From contig DAIDTZ010000249.1 of assembly GCA_027456925.1 (NCBI GenBank), positions 1 through 6,395 of the forward strand: a stretch of 6,395 nucleotides of DNA, given 5' to 3'. Shown here one piece after another: positions 1 through 5,884 of this stretch. Position 1 is the stretch's first letter, and the number at the start of each line of letters is the position of its first letter. The DNA is from Nitrospirota bacterium (lineage in GTDB: Bacteria > Nitrospirota > UBA9217). The notes below the pieces were generated by a model. That model made no database searches, was not told the DNA's origin, and saw only the letters and a list, made by a program, of their open reading frames with translations. The translations under genes and the position numbers were made by a program.

Positions 1-1
1 G

Positions 2-290
2 AAGGCTAAATCAGCAAAGAAGAAAGTGACGGATGAGGAATATTACGATAAACACGGTGTTCTCGGTGAAATCGTGGAGGGGGAGGTCGCGCTGAGCCTT
101 GATGACGCGCTCAGGCAGGATATCCTCGCGGGCAAGCGAAAAAGAAAATTGAGGAACATCACGATCAGGCTTGATCCGCTCTATCTTTTGTCGATCAAGA
201 AGGTGGCCATGAAGAAGGGAATCCCTTATCTGAACCCTGGTGCGGCAGTGGGTCGTCGAGAACCTTCGGAAAGAGCTGAAGATAGCGTAA
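2..290 (+). pseudogene. CopG/BrnA-family antitoxin, 5' partial, frameshifted near the C-terminus
   Basis: The frame is open to the left edge, so the true start is probably outside the window; a GTG at 26 is the only in-frame candidate inside. The protein has an acidic N-terminal part (EEYYDKHGVLGEI), a basic linker (KRKRKLR) and a ribbon-helix-helix segment starting NITIRLDPLYLLSIKKVA, then KKGIPY. This layout is typical of CopG-type antitoxins (PF12441-like, BrnA-like), which bind the toxin and repress their own promoter. At 231-237 the frame breaks. Reading one base later gives TLVRQWVVENLRKELKIA and a TAA at 288-290, the C-terminal helix the family should have. A single extra base (A at 233/234 or C at 235-237) explains this. 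Unrepaired, translation runs to 436 with unrelated residues. In BrnTA-type loci the toxin gene lies upstream, so the partner may be just off the left edge. The family call is fairly sure; whether the indel is real or a sequencing error is not. Confidence 0.75.
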
Positions 291-299
291 GGCAAAAAT

Positions 300-465
300 A
301 TAGTGGGAAACAACGTTATATAAGTTTCCGCTGCTTAAATCACCATTCGGGGAATGAGCATTCCTTGTTTACACTATTCAGTCAGTATGATATAGTGCTT
401 TACGTTGTAAATTGTGTAATAATAGTAGTTCAATAGTGTTGATTTCCGCCGATAAAAACCACTAT
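300..465. promoter_or_regulatory. Cluster of ATAGTG/CACTAT boxes, candidate operators
   Basis: The hexamer ATAGTG or its complement CACTAT occurs at 300-305 (+), 372-377 (-), 392-397 (+), 433-438 (+) and 460-465 (-). Two inverted pairs result: 372-377 with 392-397 around the promoter, and 433-438 with 460-465 in the leader. ACACTATT (371-378) and AATAGTGT (432-439) also match as an eight-base inverted pair. The hexamer also occurs in coding sequence (for example near 951), so only the local density is notable. The stretch 291-503 holds no convincing gene. Confidence 0.3.
368..396 (+). promoter_or_regulatory. Sigma-70-type promoter for the methyltransferase/endonuclease pair
   Basis: TTTACA (368-373) and TATAGT (391-396) are separated by 17 bases, and each matches the -35 or -10 consensus at five of six positions. 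A start near 403 would leave a leader of about 100 bases before the ATG at 504. The -10 element overlaps one of the ATAGTG boxes, so a protein bound there would block transcription. Prediction only. Confidence 0.5.
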
Positions 466-503
466 GAATAGATCGTGATGAGACCACACGAGGGTTGCAT
501 GCT

Positions 504-1529
504 ATGAGCAAGATACACGAAGGTCCAAAAACAGCTATTGGTACACGACAAAACGGCCTTCCGCACACCGAATTACTAAACCACTCCCTTACCTCCGCTG
601 ATAACGAACCTGGGGCAATCCCTCAACTGCTTCGCGTAAACGATCATTATAGACATAACCCTTGGCCGTCTCCGTTCGACAGATCTAGACATGTAGTGCG
701 ATTGGGAGATGCTCGGAATTTGTCTGGGATGCCAAACGACAGCGTGCATCTGATTGTAACATCGCCTCCTTATTGGATTCTGAAGCAGTATGAGAAGGGG
801 GACTCACAGTTAGGCGACATTGAGGACTATGAAGAATTTTTGACCCAGTTGGACAAGGTATGGAGCGAGTGCGCGCGCGTTCTCGCTCCCGGCGGTAGGG
901 TTTGCTGCGTTGTCGGCGATGTTTGTGTTTCACGACGCAGGTACGGCAGGCACTATGTCATGCCGTTACATGCCGATATACAGGTACGTATGAGGAAAAC
1001 TGGTCTCGACTGCCTCACCCCCATTTTATGGTTCAAAATTGCAAACGGGGTTACGGAAGCGGAAGGAAACGGCGCCGGTTTCTACGGGAAGCCCTATCAG
1101 CCTGGCGCCATAGTCAAGAACGATATCGAATATATCCTCTTTTTTAGAAAAGGGACTGAGTATCGCTCTCCATCACCGTTGCAGAAAATTCTATCAATGT
1201 TGACAAAAGAAGAAATGCAGAGCTGGCTCCGGTCCGCCTGGGCGGATATTAAGGGCGAATCAACCCGCCGAGGGCACCCGGCTCCTTATCCGGTAGCTCT
1301 CGCGGAACGGCTCATCAGATTATTTTCCTTTGCAGGAGACACCGTATTGGATCCATTCCTAGGGACGGGGAGCACAAGCCTGGCTGCATTAGCCACGGGA
1401 AGAAACAGCATTGGTAATGAAATCGAACCCAAATATCTGGAAATGGCCGTGGAACGAATAACGGCTGCCGCCGCTCAAACGCGTAATTATTGCACCACTC
1501 ATAACGATGTGATTGTGGAAAGGCAATGA
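504..1529 (+). CDS. Site-specific DNA methyltransferase, beta class (N4-cytosine type likely)
   Basis: The enzyme transfers a methyl group from S-adenosylmethionine to an exocyclic base amino group, most likely to protect host DNA from the neighbouring endonuclease. Of 341 residues, catalytic motif IV TSPPYW is at 86-91. A variable middle section follows, then HPAPYPVALAERLI near 258 (motif X region) and the SAM-binding motif I DPFLGTGST at 283-291, followed by GNEIEPKYLEMA. Motif IV before motif I defines the beta class, and the SPPYW form is typical of N4-cytosine enzymes, although some N6-adenine enzymes share it. The ATG at 504 is chosen because GAGGG (490-494) lies nine bases upstream; a TTG at 495 would add three residues. 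The stop touches the ATG of the next gene (TGA then ATG at 1530), so the two are co-transcribed and probably translationally coupled. The frame is intact and of normal length. The recognition sequence cannot be read from the protein. Confidence 0.9.
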   Translation: MSKIHEGPKTAIGTRQNGLPHTELLNHSLTSADNEPGAIPQLLRVNDHYRHNPWPSPFDRSRHVVRLGDARNLSGMPNDSVHLIVTSPPYWILKQYEKGDSQLGDIEDYEEFLTQLDKVWSECARVLAPGGRVCCVVGDVCVSRRRYGRHYVMPLHADIQVRMRKTGLDCLTPILWFKIANGVTEAEGNGAGFYGKPYQPGAIVKNDIEYILFFRKGTEYRSPSPLQKILSMLTKEEMQSWLRSAWADIKGESTRRGHPAPYPVALAERLIRLFSFAGDTVLDPFLGTGSTSLAALATGRNSIGNEIEPKYLEMAVERITAAAAQTRNYCTTHNDVIVERQ

Positions 1530-2251
1530 ATGGATTTACAAGATGAGTATGCGCTGTTGAAAACCTTTCGCGAGCTTTTTCAAAATGTCCGGTATTTTCA
1601 CCGCAAATCTACCCTCGGCGACCAGGTGGCAATGCAGTTATACGAAGACCTCGTCGTGCTAAACAAATCAGCCAAGCTCACGCAACGTGTGCATAAGCAC
1701 GAGCGTGTGGTCAACCTCAAAAACACTATGATTGGGAAGCAGGCGCGGCGTGGTGATGGCACCTTTGGTGAAATTGTTCCAGCGTCCGTAGCAATTACAG
1801 AGAAGGGGTTTTTTGTCGGAAGAGGGCCTGTTGCAACAATTGAGATCGGTGCTGAAACGAAGATACTTGCCAAGGCCATGATTAAACAAATTGACAGGGT
1901 TATCGGCGATCTTGAGCGCCAAGTAGCGCAATTCAAAAAGAGTGGAGGAAATCCGATCTGTGTCGCCTTCGTGGGGCTAAATTTTGCCCAACAATATACT
2001 TCTTACGAGGGCGAGCGAGAATTTCAAACAGACGGAAAAAAACAAAGCATCCTTCTCAAGAAGCGCCGGAGGCAGAGCGAAGATTATTGCAGAAAGCGCG
2101 ACCGGCATTCGATGAATTTCTGCTTTTAAAGTTTAAAGCCTCGAACGTAGAGCCCTACCCTTTCGAATGGCTTGATTATGAACAAACGCGTATGGAATAT
2201 GGCGCATTGTTAACAAGGATATCGAGAGAGTATGACAGGCGTTTCCCTTGA
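1530..2251 (+). pseudogene. Probable type II restriction endonuclease, interrupted by a -1 frameshift
   Basis: The gene starts directly after the methyltransferase stop, with AAAGG six bases before the ATG. In the starting frame it encodes 199 residues ending at 2129, but the last 28 are a basic tail unlike the rest. Shifting by -1 at the seven-A run 2036-2042 gives a coherent continuation (HPSQEAPEAERRL, then FDEFLLLKF, then YPFEWLDYEQTR) to a TGA at 2249-2251. The total is 240 residues: 171 before and 69 after the shift. In the first part, strand VATIEIGAETKIL (101-113) contains E109-T-K111, which fits the ExK of a PD-(D/E)xK nuclease. Acidic residues lie upstream (D76, E81) and a helix then a hydrophobic strand ICVAFVGLNF lie downstream. 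I do not recognise a named enzyme; the endonuclease role is inferred from this motif and from adjacency to the methyltransferase. It may be inactive, made by frameshifting, or intact with a base miscounted in the A run. Confidence 0.6.
2036..2042 (+). other. In-frame A AAA AAA slippery heptamer at the frameshift
   Basis: The zero frame reads GGA AAA AAA CAA, so the seven A residues are phased as X XXY YYZ, the classic -1 slippage arrangement. A -1 slip leads into ACA AAG CAT and the conserved-looking C-terminal part. An eighth A in the true sequence would give the same protein. Ribosomal slippage, polymerase slippage, phase variation and sequencing error all fit. Confidence 0.5.
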
Positions 2252-2253
2252 TT

Positions 2254-2274
2254 GAGCATCGTCTGTGCTTTTTT
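2254..2274 (+). terminator. Weak possible terminator after the restriction-modification pair
   Basis: Just after the repaired endonuclease stop, GAGCA (2254-2258) can pair with TGCTT (2266-2270) across a seven-base loop, with a G-T closing pair, next to a run of six T (2269-2274). The stem is short and uses part of the T run. Nothing stronger is visible in the convergent gap 2252-2357 on either strand. Confidence 0.22.
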
Positions 2275-2357
2275 GTTTTGCCCCGCCTTCTTGTTGCTCA
2301 AGTTTCGTGTCGTCGCATGCTTTGGCTGTTACTGACGCAAGTTCACTCTTTTATTCG

Positions 2358-3230
2358 TTACGCCAGCATTCGCCTTATCCCCTCTTCATCCAGCTCCTGC
2401 CCAATGACCACGATCCTGCTGTACTCGACATCCTTTTCAAAAGGAATACAGTCCATTTTCCCGTACACGATATCGAATCGATAAGGCCCTTGCTCCGTCC
2501 GGACAAGGGCTTTTGCTCTCACCACGGTTCCATATTTCCCCTGAGCCAGATCTCCCAGCCCTCTCGTAAGAACAGCTAAGTCAGCAATTGTCTGCGGCCT
2601 GATGGTCATGGTACTAAAGTGAAAATGTCCGTGGCTTCCGGCGCTCCTCGCAAACGCATAGGGCGATACAGCAGGCAGCGGTTCCCGAATCTCGGCGTTC
2701 TTCGTTCGAAATATGACAGCTCGCGGATTTATCGACTCAATGCGATTGATCGTTTCAACAATGGACGATTCACTTGCCAGGTCCGTCTTATTCACGAGAA
2801 TCACGTCTGCAAGTGAAACCTGGTCTTCGAAAAAGCTTCCGTACATGCCTGAATCAAAAAGCTCGATGAACTCCACGACATCAATAATGCCGACCACGGT
2901 CACGGTCTTGATGCCCGCGCTTTCGAGCGCTTCAAGTACGCCAGAAGGCGATGCCACGCCGCTCGGCTCGATGACGAGATGTTTTGGAGCGAATTCACGG
3001 ACGATCTTTTCAATCGTCGTGATGAGGTCGAACTTGAGTGTGCAGCACACGCAGCCGCTCGGGAGCTCTACGGATTCGATGCCGCCCGCGGAAAAGATCT
3101 CGCCGTCGATCCCCGTTGCGCCGAAATCGTTCACCAAGACCACGGTCTTCTCTGATCCCTGCTTCACAAAATTCCTGATGAATGTTGTCTTTCCTGAACC
3201 CAAAAGTCCGCAGACAACCGTTGTTTTCAT
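2358..3230 (-). CDS. COG0523/CobW-family GTPase (metal or cofactor chaperone)
   Basis: A 290-residue G3E-class P-loop GTPase of the CobW/COG0523 group, whose members use GTP to deliver metals (zinc, cobalt, nickel) or to assist metallocofactor insertion. Visible motifs are Walker A GLLGSGKT (8-15), the hallmark metal-binding CVCC (60-63), IEPSGVASP (87-95), guanine-specificity NKTD (147-150) and a C-terminal CobW_C-like domain from about residue 200 that opens with SHGHFHF. The start is supported by GAGGA six bases before the ATG. Upstream, an unrecognised Cys-rich frame ends in TGA overlapping this ATG as ATGA, which suggests translational coupling. Length and motifs look normal for the family. 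The substrate cannot be told from sequence. Because corrinoid-linked genes lie 0.5 kb away on the other strand, a role in cobalt, zinc or corrinoid-protein maturation is possible, but that is inference. Confidence 0.9.
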   Translation of the reverse strand: MKTTVVCGLLGSGKTTFIRNFVKQGSEKTVVLVNDFGATGIDGEIFSAGGIESVELPSGCVCCTLKFDLITTIEKIVREFAPKHLVIEPSGVASPSGVLEALESAGIKTVTVVGIIDVVEFIELFDSGMYGSFFEDQVSLADVILVNKTDLASESSIVETINRIESINPRAVIFRTKNAEIREPLPAVSPYAFARSAGSHGHFHFSTMTIRPQTIADLAVLTRGLGDLAQGKYGTVVRAKALVRTEQGPYRFDIVYGKMDCIPFEKDVEYSRIVVIGQELDEEGIRRMLA

Positions 3231-3496
3231 GATCGATCCTCATATGGGTAATCTACTTCTGTTGCGTGCACAACCCGTAAACTTTTGTGCAATGACAATG
3301 CCATTCGAATGCTCAGAGCGATCAGGCAATCCTGTCGTACACCAGTCGCATCATCCAGGCAACGGCAGTGCGGATTACCTGCATCAAAGTACCAGAAATT
3401 CCCTTGGCCGACAAACTCAATTGCCTTTAAAAGCCTGTGGCAAAATACCCCGCAAGGTGGGGAATATTGCTGCTATTTTGTGATTGAAGATAACAT
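3227..3496 (-). pseudogene. Unrecognised Cys-rich frame upstream of the GTPase, with in-frame TAG
   Basis: An open frame of 81 codons runs from 3472 down to a TGA at 3227-3229 that overlaps the GTPase start (ATGA). It has five Cys and several His, including PPCGVFCHRLL near its start and GNPHCRCLDD, DCLIALSIRMAL and VDYPYEDRS later, a composition that looks protein-like rather than random. It lacks ATG, GTG or TTG until late in the frame. Immediately upstream in the same frame lie ATG (3494-3496), six codons, then TAG (3473-3475). So the start may be cut off by a nonsense mutation, the amber codon may be read through, or the frame may be chance. An imperfect GC-rich hairpin (3448-3453 with 3457-3462, AAG loop, flanked by AAAATA and TATTTT) sits in the 5' part. 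I recognise no family. Confidence 0.3.
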
Positions 3497-3740
3497 CAAA
3501 TTACAGCTTTACATTCGCAGTTGGCAGCTTGTCCATTCTTTTCTGTTTATCCGAACGACTTCAGTGATGACCATTGTTTAAAATAACCGCTAATTGGCCG
3601 AGATTTTCACTTTTTTCATGAAGCTTATTCCTATAGTCTTCCTGTTCGCTGTCGCGGCTCATCAAAAAATATTTTTCCTAACAAGCTGCTGATAATCCTT
3701 TTTCTCTCTGGCATTGGAAATGCATTTTTATGTTCCTGTC
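3497..3740. other. Low-GC intergenic stretch between divergent transcription units
   Basis: AT-rich sequence between the minus-strand GTPase unit and the plus-strand one-carbon cluster. It should hold promoters for both, but I find no -35/-10 pair good enough to call. It contains a 12-base perfect palindrome AAAAATATTTTT (3665-3676) and AAATGCATTT (3718-3727), both possible protein-binding sites or chance. Apart from the doubtful 33-residue frame I see no gene. Confidence 0.35.
3561..3662 (-). CDS. Possible small protein of 33 residues
   Basis: An ATG-started frame encodes a charged, hydrophilic peptide beginning MSRDSEQEDYRNKLHEK and ending LNNGHH. The amino-acid make-up is protein-like, but no well-placed SD is visible (AGGA lies about 12 bases upstream), and at this length chance is a real alternative. 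It reads in the same direction as the Cys-rich frame and the GTPase. Confidence 0.15.
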   Translation of the reverse strand: MSRDSEQEDYRNKLHEKSENLGQLAVILNNGHH

Positions 3741-4079
3741 ATGAAAGATATTATTCTCTGTTCCTCCAATCCCATCTTGGTAAAAAGCCTCTACGCTATC
3801 CTGCGGGATGAAGGTTATAACGTGGACACCGTCGATCGCCCGGCCTTGGCTGTGCAGAAGGTCATGTTCGGTTTATACGACTTCGTCATCGTTGATTCCG
3901 AACCATTCGGCCTATCTGCGGATGATGCGGTGCGAATCATTAAAACCGTTGCGCCCGACATGCCCATCGTGCACGTCGGCGCCGGCAGTCACGAGGAGCC
4001 GTCGATGGCCGTCGAAACGCCAATCGACCTCGAAGAGTTTAAACGGGCAATCCACAATATTGCCAGTATTGCCGTCTGA
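3741..4079 (+). CDS. Degenerate response-regulator receiver domain protein
   Basis: A single-domain protein of 112 residues with the receiver pattern: strand DIILCSS, helix, strand DFVIVD, and strand MPIVHVGA followed by TPIDLEEFKRAI. The likely phosphoacceptor Asp is D52 (VIVD). The usual acidic pair after strand 1 is replaced by CSSN (7-10), the switch Thr by G80 and the invariant Lys by T93. It therefore lacks most residues for Mg-dependent phosphorylation and probably works as a pseudo-receiver or by protein contact. No output domain is present. The start at ATG 3741 fits the usual short lead into strand 1; ATG 3720 and TTG 3714 are alternatives, and none has a clear SD. It lies 33 bases before the URO-D gene, so an operon is likely, and a signalling or adaptor role for the one-carbon genes is inferred from position only. 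Confidence 0.65.
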   Translation: MKDIILCSSNPILVKSLYAILRDEGYNVDTVDRPALAVQKVMFGLYDFVIVDSEPFGLSADDAVRIIKTVAPDMPIVHVGAGSHEEPSMAVETPIDLEEFKRAIHNIASIAV

Positions 4080-4112
4080 TAGGCGATTCCACTCGGTACA
4101 AAGGGGGAAGCT

Positions 4113-5141
4113 ATGAAACCAAAGGAAGTGCTGCTCAAGACATTTGAGGGGGGGAAGCCCGACAGGCTGGCAGTGACCCTGTTCGGGGCGGGAATGTGGA
4201 GCATCAAGGGCTTCGGCACGTCGTTCGAGGCCTTGTCCCTGGACGCGGACAAGATGACGGCCATGCTCGTCAACATGAGCGCGAAACTTCAGTGCGACAT
4301 GGTGTATCCCGGCTCCGGGTACAACAACTTTCACGCATCAGCGCTCGGCGGCAAGATCAAGTTCCGCGAAATGGGCGCCCCCGACCTGGAAAACCATTTT
4401 GTCTCTTCGGAAGAGGACCTGGCGAAACTCAAACTCTCGGACCTCGACAAAGACGAGACCATCAGTACGGTAATAAAGGCCCTGCGCCAGACCAAAGCAA
4501 AGATCGGCGACACCTACGTGGTCACGATGACGGCCTGGGGGCCCTTCACCCTCGGCGCCCGGCTCGTGGGCGAAGAAACCATGATGAAGGCAACGTTCAA
4601 GAAGCCCGCATTCGTCGAGAAGGTGGTGAACTTCGCCACCGATGTCCTGATCCATCTTTACGAACCGATCGTCGCGGACAAAACGCTTGAGGTCATCAGC
4701 CTCGCGGACCCCACGGCGTCGGGAGACCTTATTTCGAGGAAACAATTCGAGAAGTTTGCCGTACCGCCGCTTAAAAAATTCACGGACTGGGCAAAATCCA
4801 AAGGCGTACATACTCTCGTGCACATCTGCGGAAACACCACGGACCGGCTCGACCTGTTTCCGCAGAGCGGCGCCTCGTGCATCAGCCTTGACCACAAGAC
4901 GGACATGGCAAAGGCCAGGGAAACGCTCCACGGGAAAATGTGCTTCGGCGGAAATGTGGACCCTGTGAAGATCATGCTGAACGGCACGGTTGCCGACGTG
5001 GAGAATACCTGCAAGGAAGTGATTAAAACTGCCGGCACGGACGGAGGGTTTGTGCTCATGCCGGGGTGCGATATTCCGCCCACCGTGCCTTACGACAATA
5101 TCAGGAAATTCATCCAGGTGGCGCATGAGTGGAAGTTCTAG
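4113..5141 (+). CDS. URO-D superfamily protein, MtaA/CmuA-like corrinoid:thiol methyltransferase type
   Basis: A 342-residue TIM-barrel protein of the uroporphyrinogen decarboxylase superfamily. The MtaA/CmuA branch transfers methyl groups between a corrinoid protein and a thiol or similar acceptor, with a zinc ion that activates the acceptor. The zinc ligands H-x-C...C are visible: H237 and C239 in VHICGNT, and C319 in LMPGCDIPP. True uroporphyrinogen decarboxylases lack this Cys set. Other family marks are KEVLLKTFEGGKPDRLAV at the N-terminus, SLADPTASGDLIS (196-208) and CFGGNVDP (277-284). The start is clear, with AAGGGGG at 4101-4107 well spaced before the ATG. Length is normal for the family. 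Neighbours are the degenerate receiver upstream and the AhpD-like and MtrH-like genes downstream, all on one strand, fitting a methyl-transfer cluster. The corrinoid-binding partner is not in the window. The exact acceptor (coenzyme M, a pterin or another thiol) cannot be inferred. Confidence 0.85.
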   Translation: MKPKEVLLKTFEGGKPDRLAVTLFGAGMWSIKGFGTSFEALSLDADKMTAMLVNMSAKLQCDMVYPGSGYNNFHASALGGKIKFREMGAPDLENHFVSSEEDLAKLKLSDLDKDETISTVIKALRQTKAKIGDTYVVTMTAWGPFTLGARLVGEETMMKATFKKPAFVEKVVNFATDVLIHLYEPIVADKTLEVISLADPTASGDLISRKQFEKFAVPPLKKFTDWAKSKGVHTLVHICGNTTDRLDLFPQSGASCISLDHKTDMAKARETLHGKMCFGGNVDPVKIMLNGTVADVENTCKEVIKTAGTDGGFVLMPGCDIPPTVPYDNIRKFIQVAHEWKF

Positions 5142-5147
5142 AGAGGG

Positions 5148-5238
5148 AACCACGGGTTTCGCTATGCGAAACTCACCGATGAACACGGATTTAAACAACA
5201 AAGATTCTTTACCGTGTGCGGCGAAGCCGCCTGTGGTT
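5148..5238 (+). repeat. Cloverleaf-like set of inverted repeats between the URO-D and AhpD-like genes
   Basis: The outer arms AACCACGGG (5148-5156) and CCTGTGGTT (5230-5238) can form nine pairs, one of them G-T. Inside lie hairpin GTTTCGC-TAT-GCGAAAC (5156-5172), stem ACACGG/CCGTGT (5183-5188 with 5212-5217) and hairpin GCGGC-GAA-GCCGC (5218-5230). Only the junction bases 5156 and 5230 compete. It has no tRNA features and no B12-box. It could be a structured leader RNA or a dispersed intergenic repeat; motifs such as ACCGATGAACACGGATTT recall dispersed intergenic repeats that I remember from other bacteria, without proof here. Confidence 0.45.
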
Positions 5239-5242
5239 AAAA

Positions 5243-5254
5243 TAAGGAGGTGAT
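5243..5254 (+). promoter_or_regulatory. 12-base perfect anti-SD complement without a well-spaced start
   Basis: TAAGGAGGTGAT exactly complements the usual bacterial 16S 3' end. The ATG it overlaps (5253) is too close to be used normally, and the next in-frame start candidate (GTG 5268) is too far. Two more SD-like sites follow at 5274-5279 (before TTG 5289) and 5351-5356 (before ATG 5364). Confidence 0.5.
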
Positions 5255-5363
5255 GCGGTCCAGTTCTGTGAAGGGAGGTCGATATTCATTGGGTATTTTG
5301 GAGAAGCTGAAGGAACTGTTTTCCGGAGCACAGCGTGCATCCGGGCAAGAGGAGGGAGTAAAA

Positions 5364-5807
5364 ATGGCTGATAAAAAAATGACGTTGGAAGAAGTGAACG
5401 AGTACATGAAGAAGCAGTGCGGTTTCGTGCCGAGGATGTTCCAGATCATCAATACCGTAACGCCCGAACCGGGCAGGACCTTTGCCGACTTTTATGCCAG
5501 CATCTTCGCAGACGGCGCCCTTTCCCGCAAGGTGAAGGAATTGATGTTTATGTCAGGCGGCGTGGCCTACTGCTCGCCGCGGTGCATCATCCACGTGGTC
5601 CCGGCGATCAACGCTGGGGCAACCACGGGCGAGATCTTCGAGGCCGCATCGGTCGGCATGATCCTGGGCGGTTTTGTGCCCGGCGGGCCGGGCATTCCCT
5701 ATGCCTTCGAGTACGCCCTCAAGTGCCTCGACATAGAAGCCAAGTTCCGCAAGGGCGAGAAGTGGGAATATTTGCCGCAGCCCAAGTTCGATCATGGCGT
5801 ATTTTAG
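5364..5807 (+). CDS. AhpD/carboxymuconolactone decarboxylase-like protein
   Basis: A small all-helical protein of 147 residues resembling the AhpD/CMD family, whose members include peroxidase-type redox proteins and decarboxylases. The family core is seen as KVKELMFMSGGVAYC (56-70), then a Cys-Cys-His cluster, AINAGATTGEIFEAASVGMI (81-100), a Gly-rich turn and YAFEYALKCLD. The cluster is C70-x3-C74-x2-H77, whereas the usual form is C-x2-C-x3-H; the first Cys keeps its distance from the His but the second is moved by one. ATG 5364 is chosen because GGAGGG ends seven bases upstream. TTG 5289, with GGAGGT nine bases before it, would add an amphipathic 25-residue N-terminus, and the frame is open to GTG 5250. 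Position between a URO-D/MtaA-like gene and a MtrH-like gene suggests a redox or accessory role in that pathway, which is inference. Confidence 0.8.
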   Translation: MADKKMTLEEVNEYMKKQCGFVPRMFQIINTVTPEPGRTFADFYASIFADGALSRKVKELMFMSGGVAYCSPRCIIHVVPAINAGATTGEIFEAASVGMILGGFVPGGPGIPYAFEYALKCLDIEAKFRKGEKWEYLPQPKFDHGVF

Positions 5808-5821
5808 CACTGACTTCGATT

Positions 5822-5853
5822 GGGGAGCGTTTCGAAGGCTCCCCCGTTCTTTG
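5822..5853 (+). terminator. Probable rho-independent terminator after the AhpD-like gene
   Basis: GGGGAGC (5822-5828) pairs perfectly with GCTCCCC (5838-5844) around the loop GTTTCGAAG, starting 14 bases after the stop codon. The following CGTTCTTT is only moderately T-rich, so termination may be partial. It would separate the upstream genes from the MtrH-like gene. Confidence 0.5.
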
Positions 5854-5884
5854 GACTCATACATTTTATAAAGCAGGAGCCGAT

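Noticed and set aside
2252..2301. Seven-base inverted repeat TTGAGCA/TGCTCAA as a bidirectional terminator
   Set aside because: The 36-base loop makes it unlikely to act as a terminator.
2713..3483. Long plus-strand open frame of 256 codons
   Set aside because: It lies mostly opposite the GTPase gene, whose motifs are unmistakable; its translation has no recognisable features.
4338..5201. Long minus-strand open frame of 287 codons
   Set aside because: Antisense shadow of the GC-rich URO-D gene; Arg/His-rich composition typical of such shadows.
5148..5238. tRNA or tRNA-like gene, suggested by the cloverleaf layout
   Set aside because: The outer stem, loop sizes and loop sequences do not fit tRNA, and there is no T-loop GTTCGA-type motif.
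5142..5363. Cobalamin riboswitch, expected near corrinoid genes
   Set aside because: No B12-box or matching core was seen here or before the other genes.
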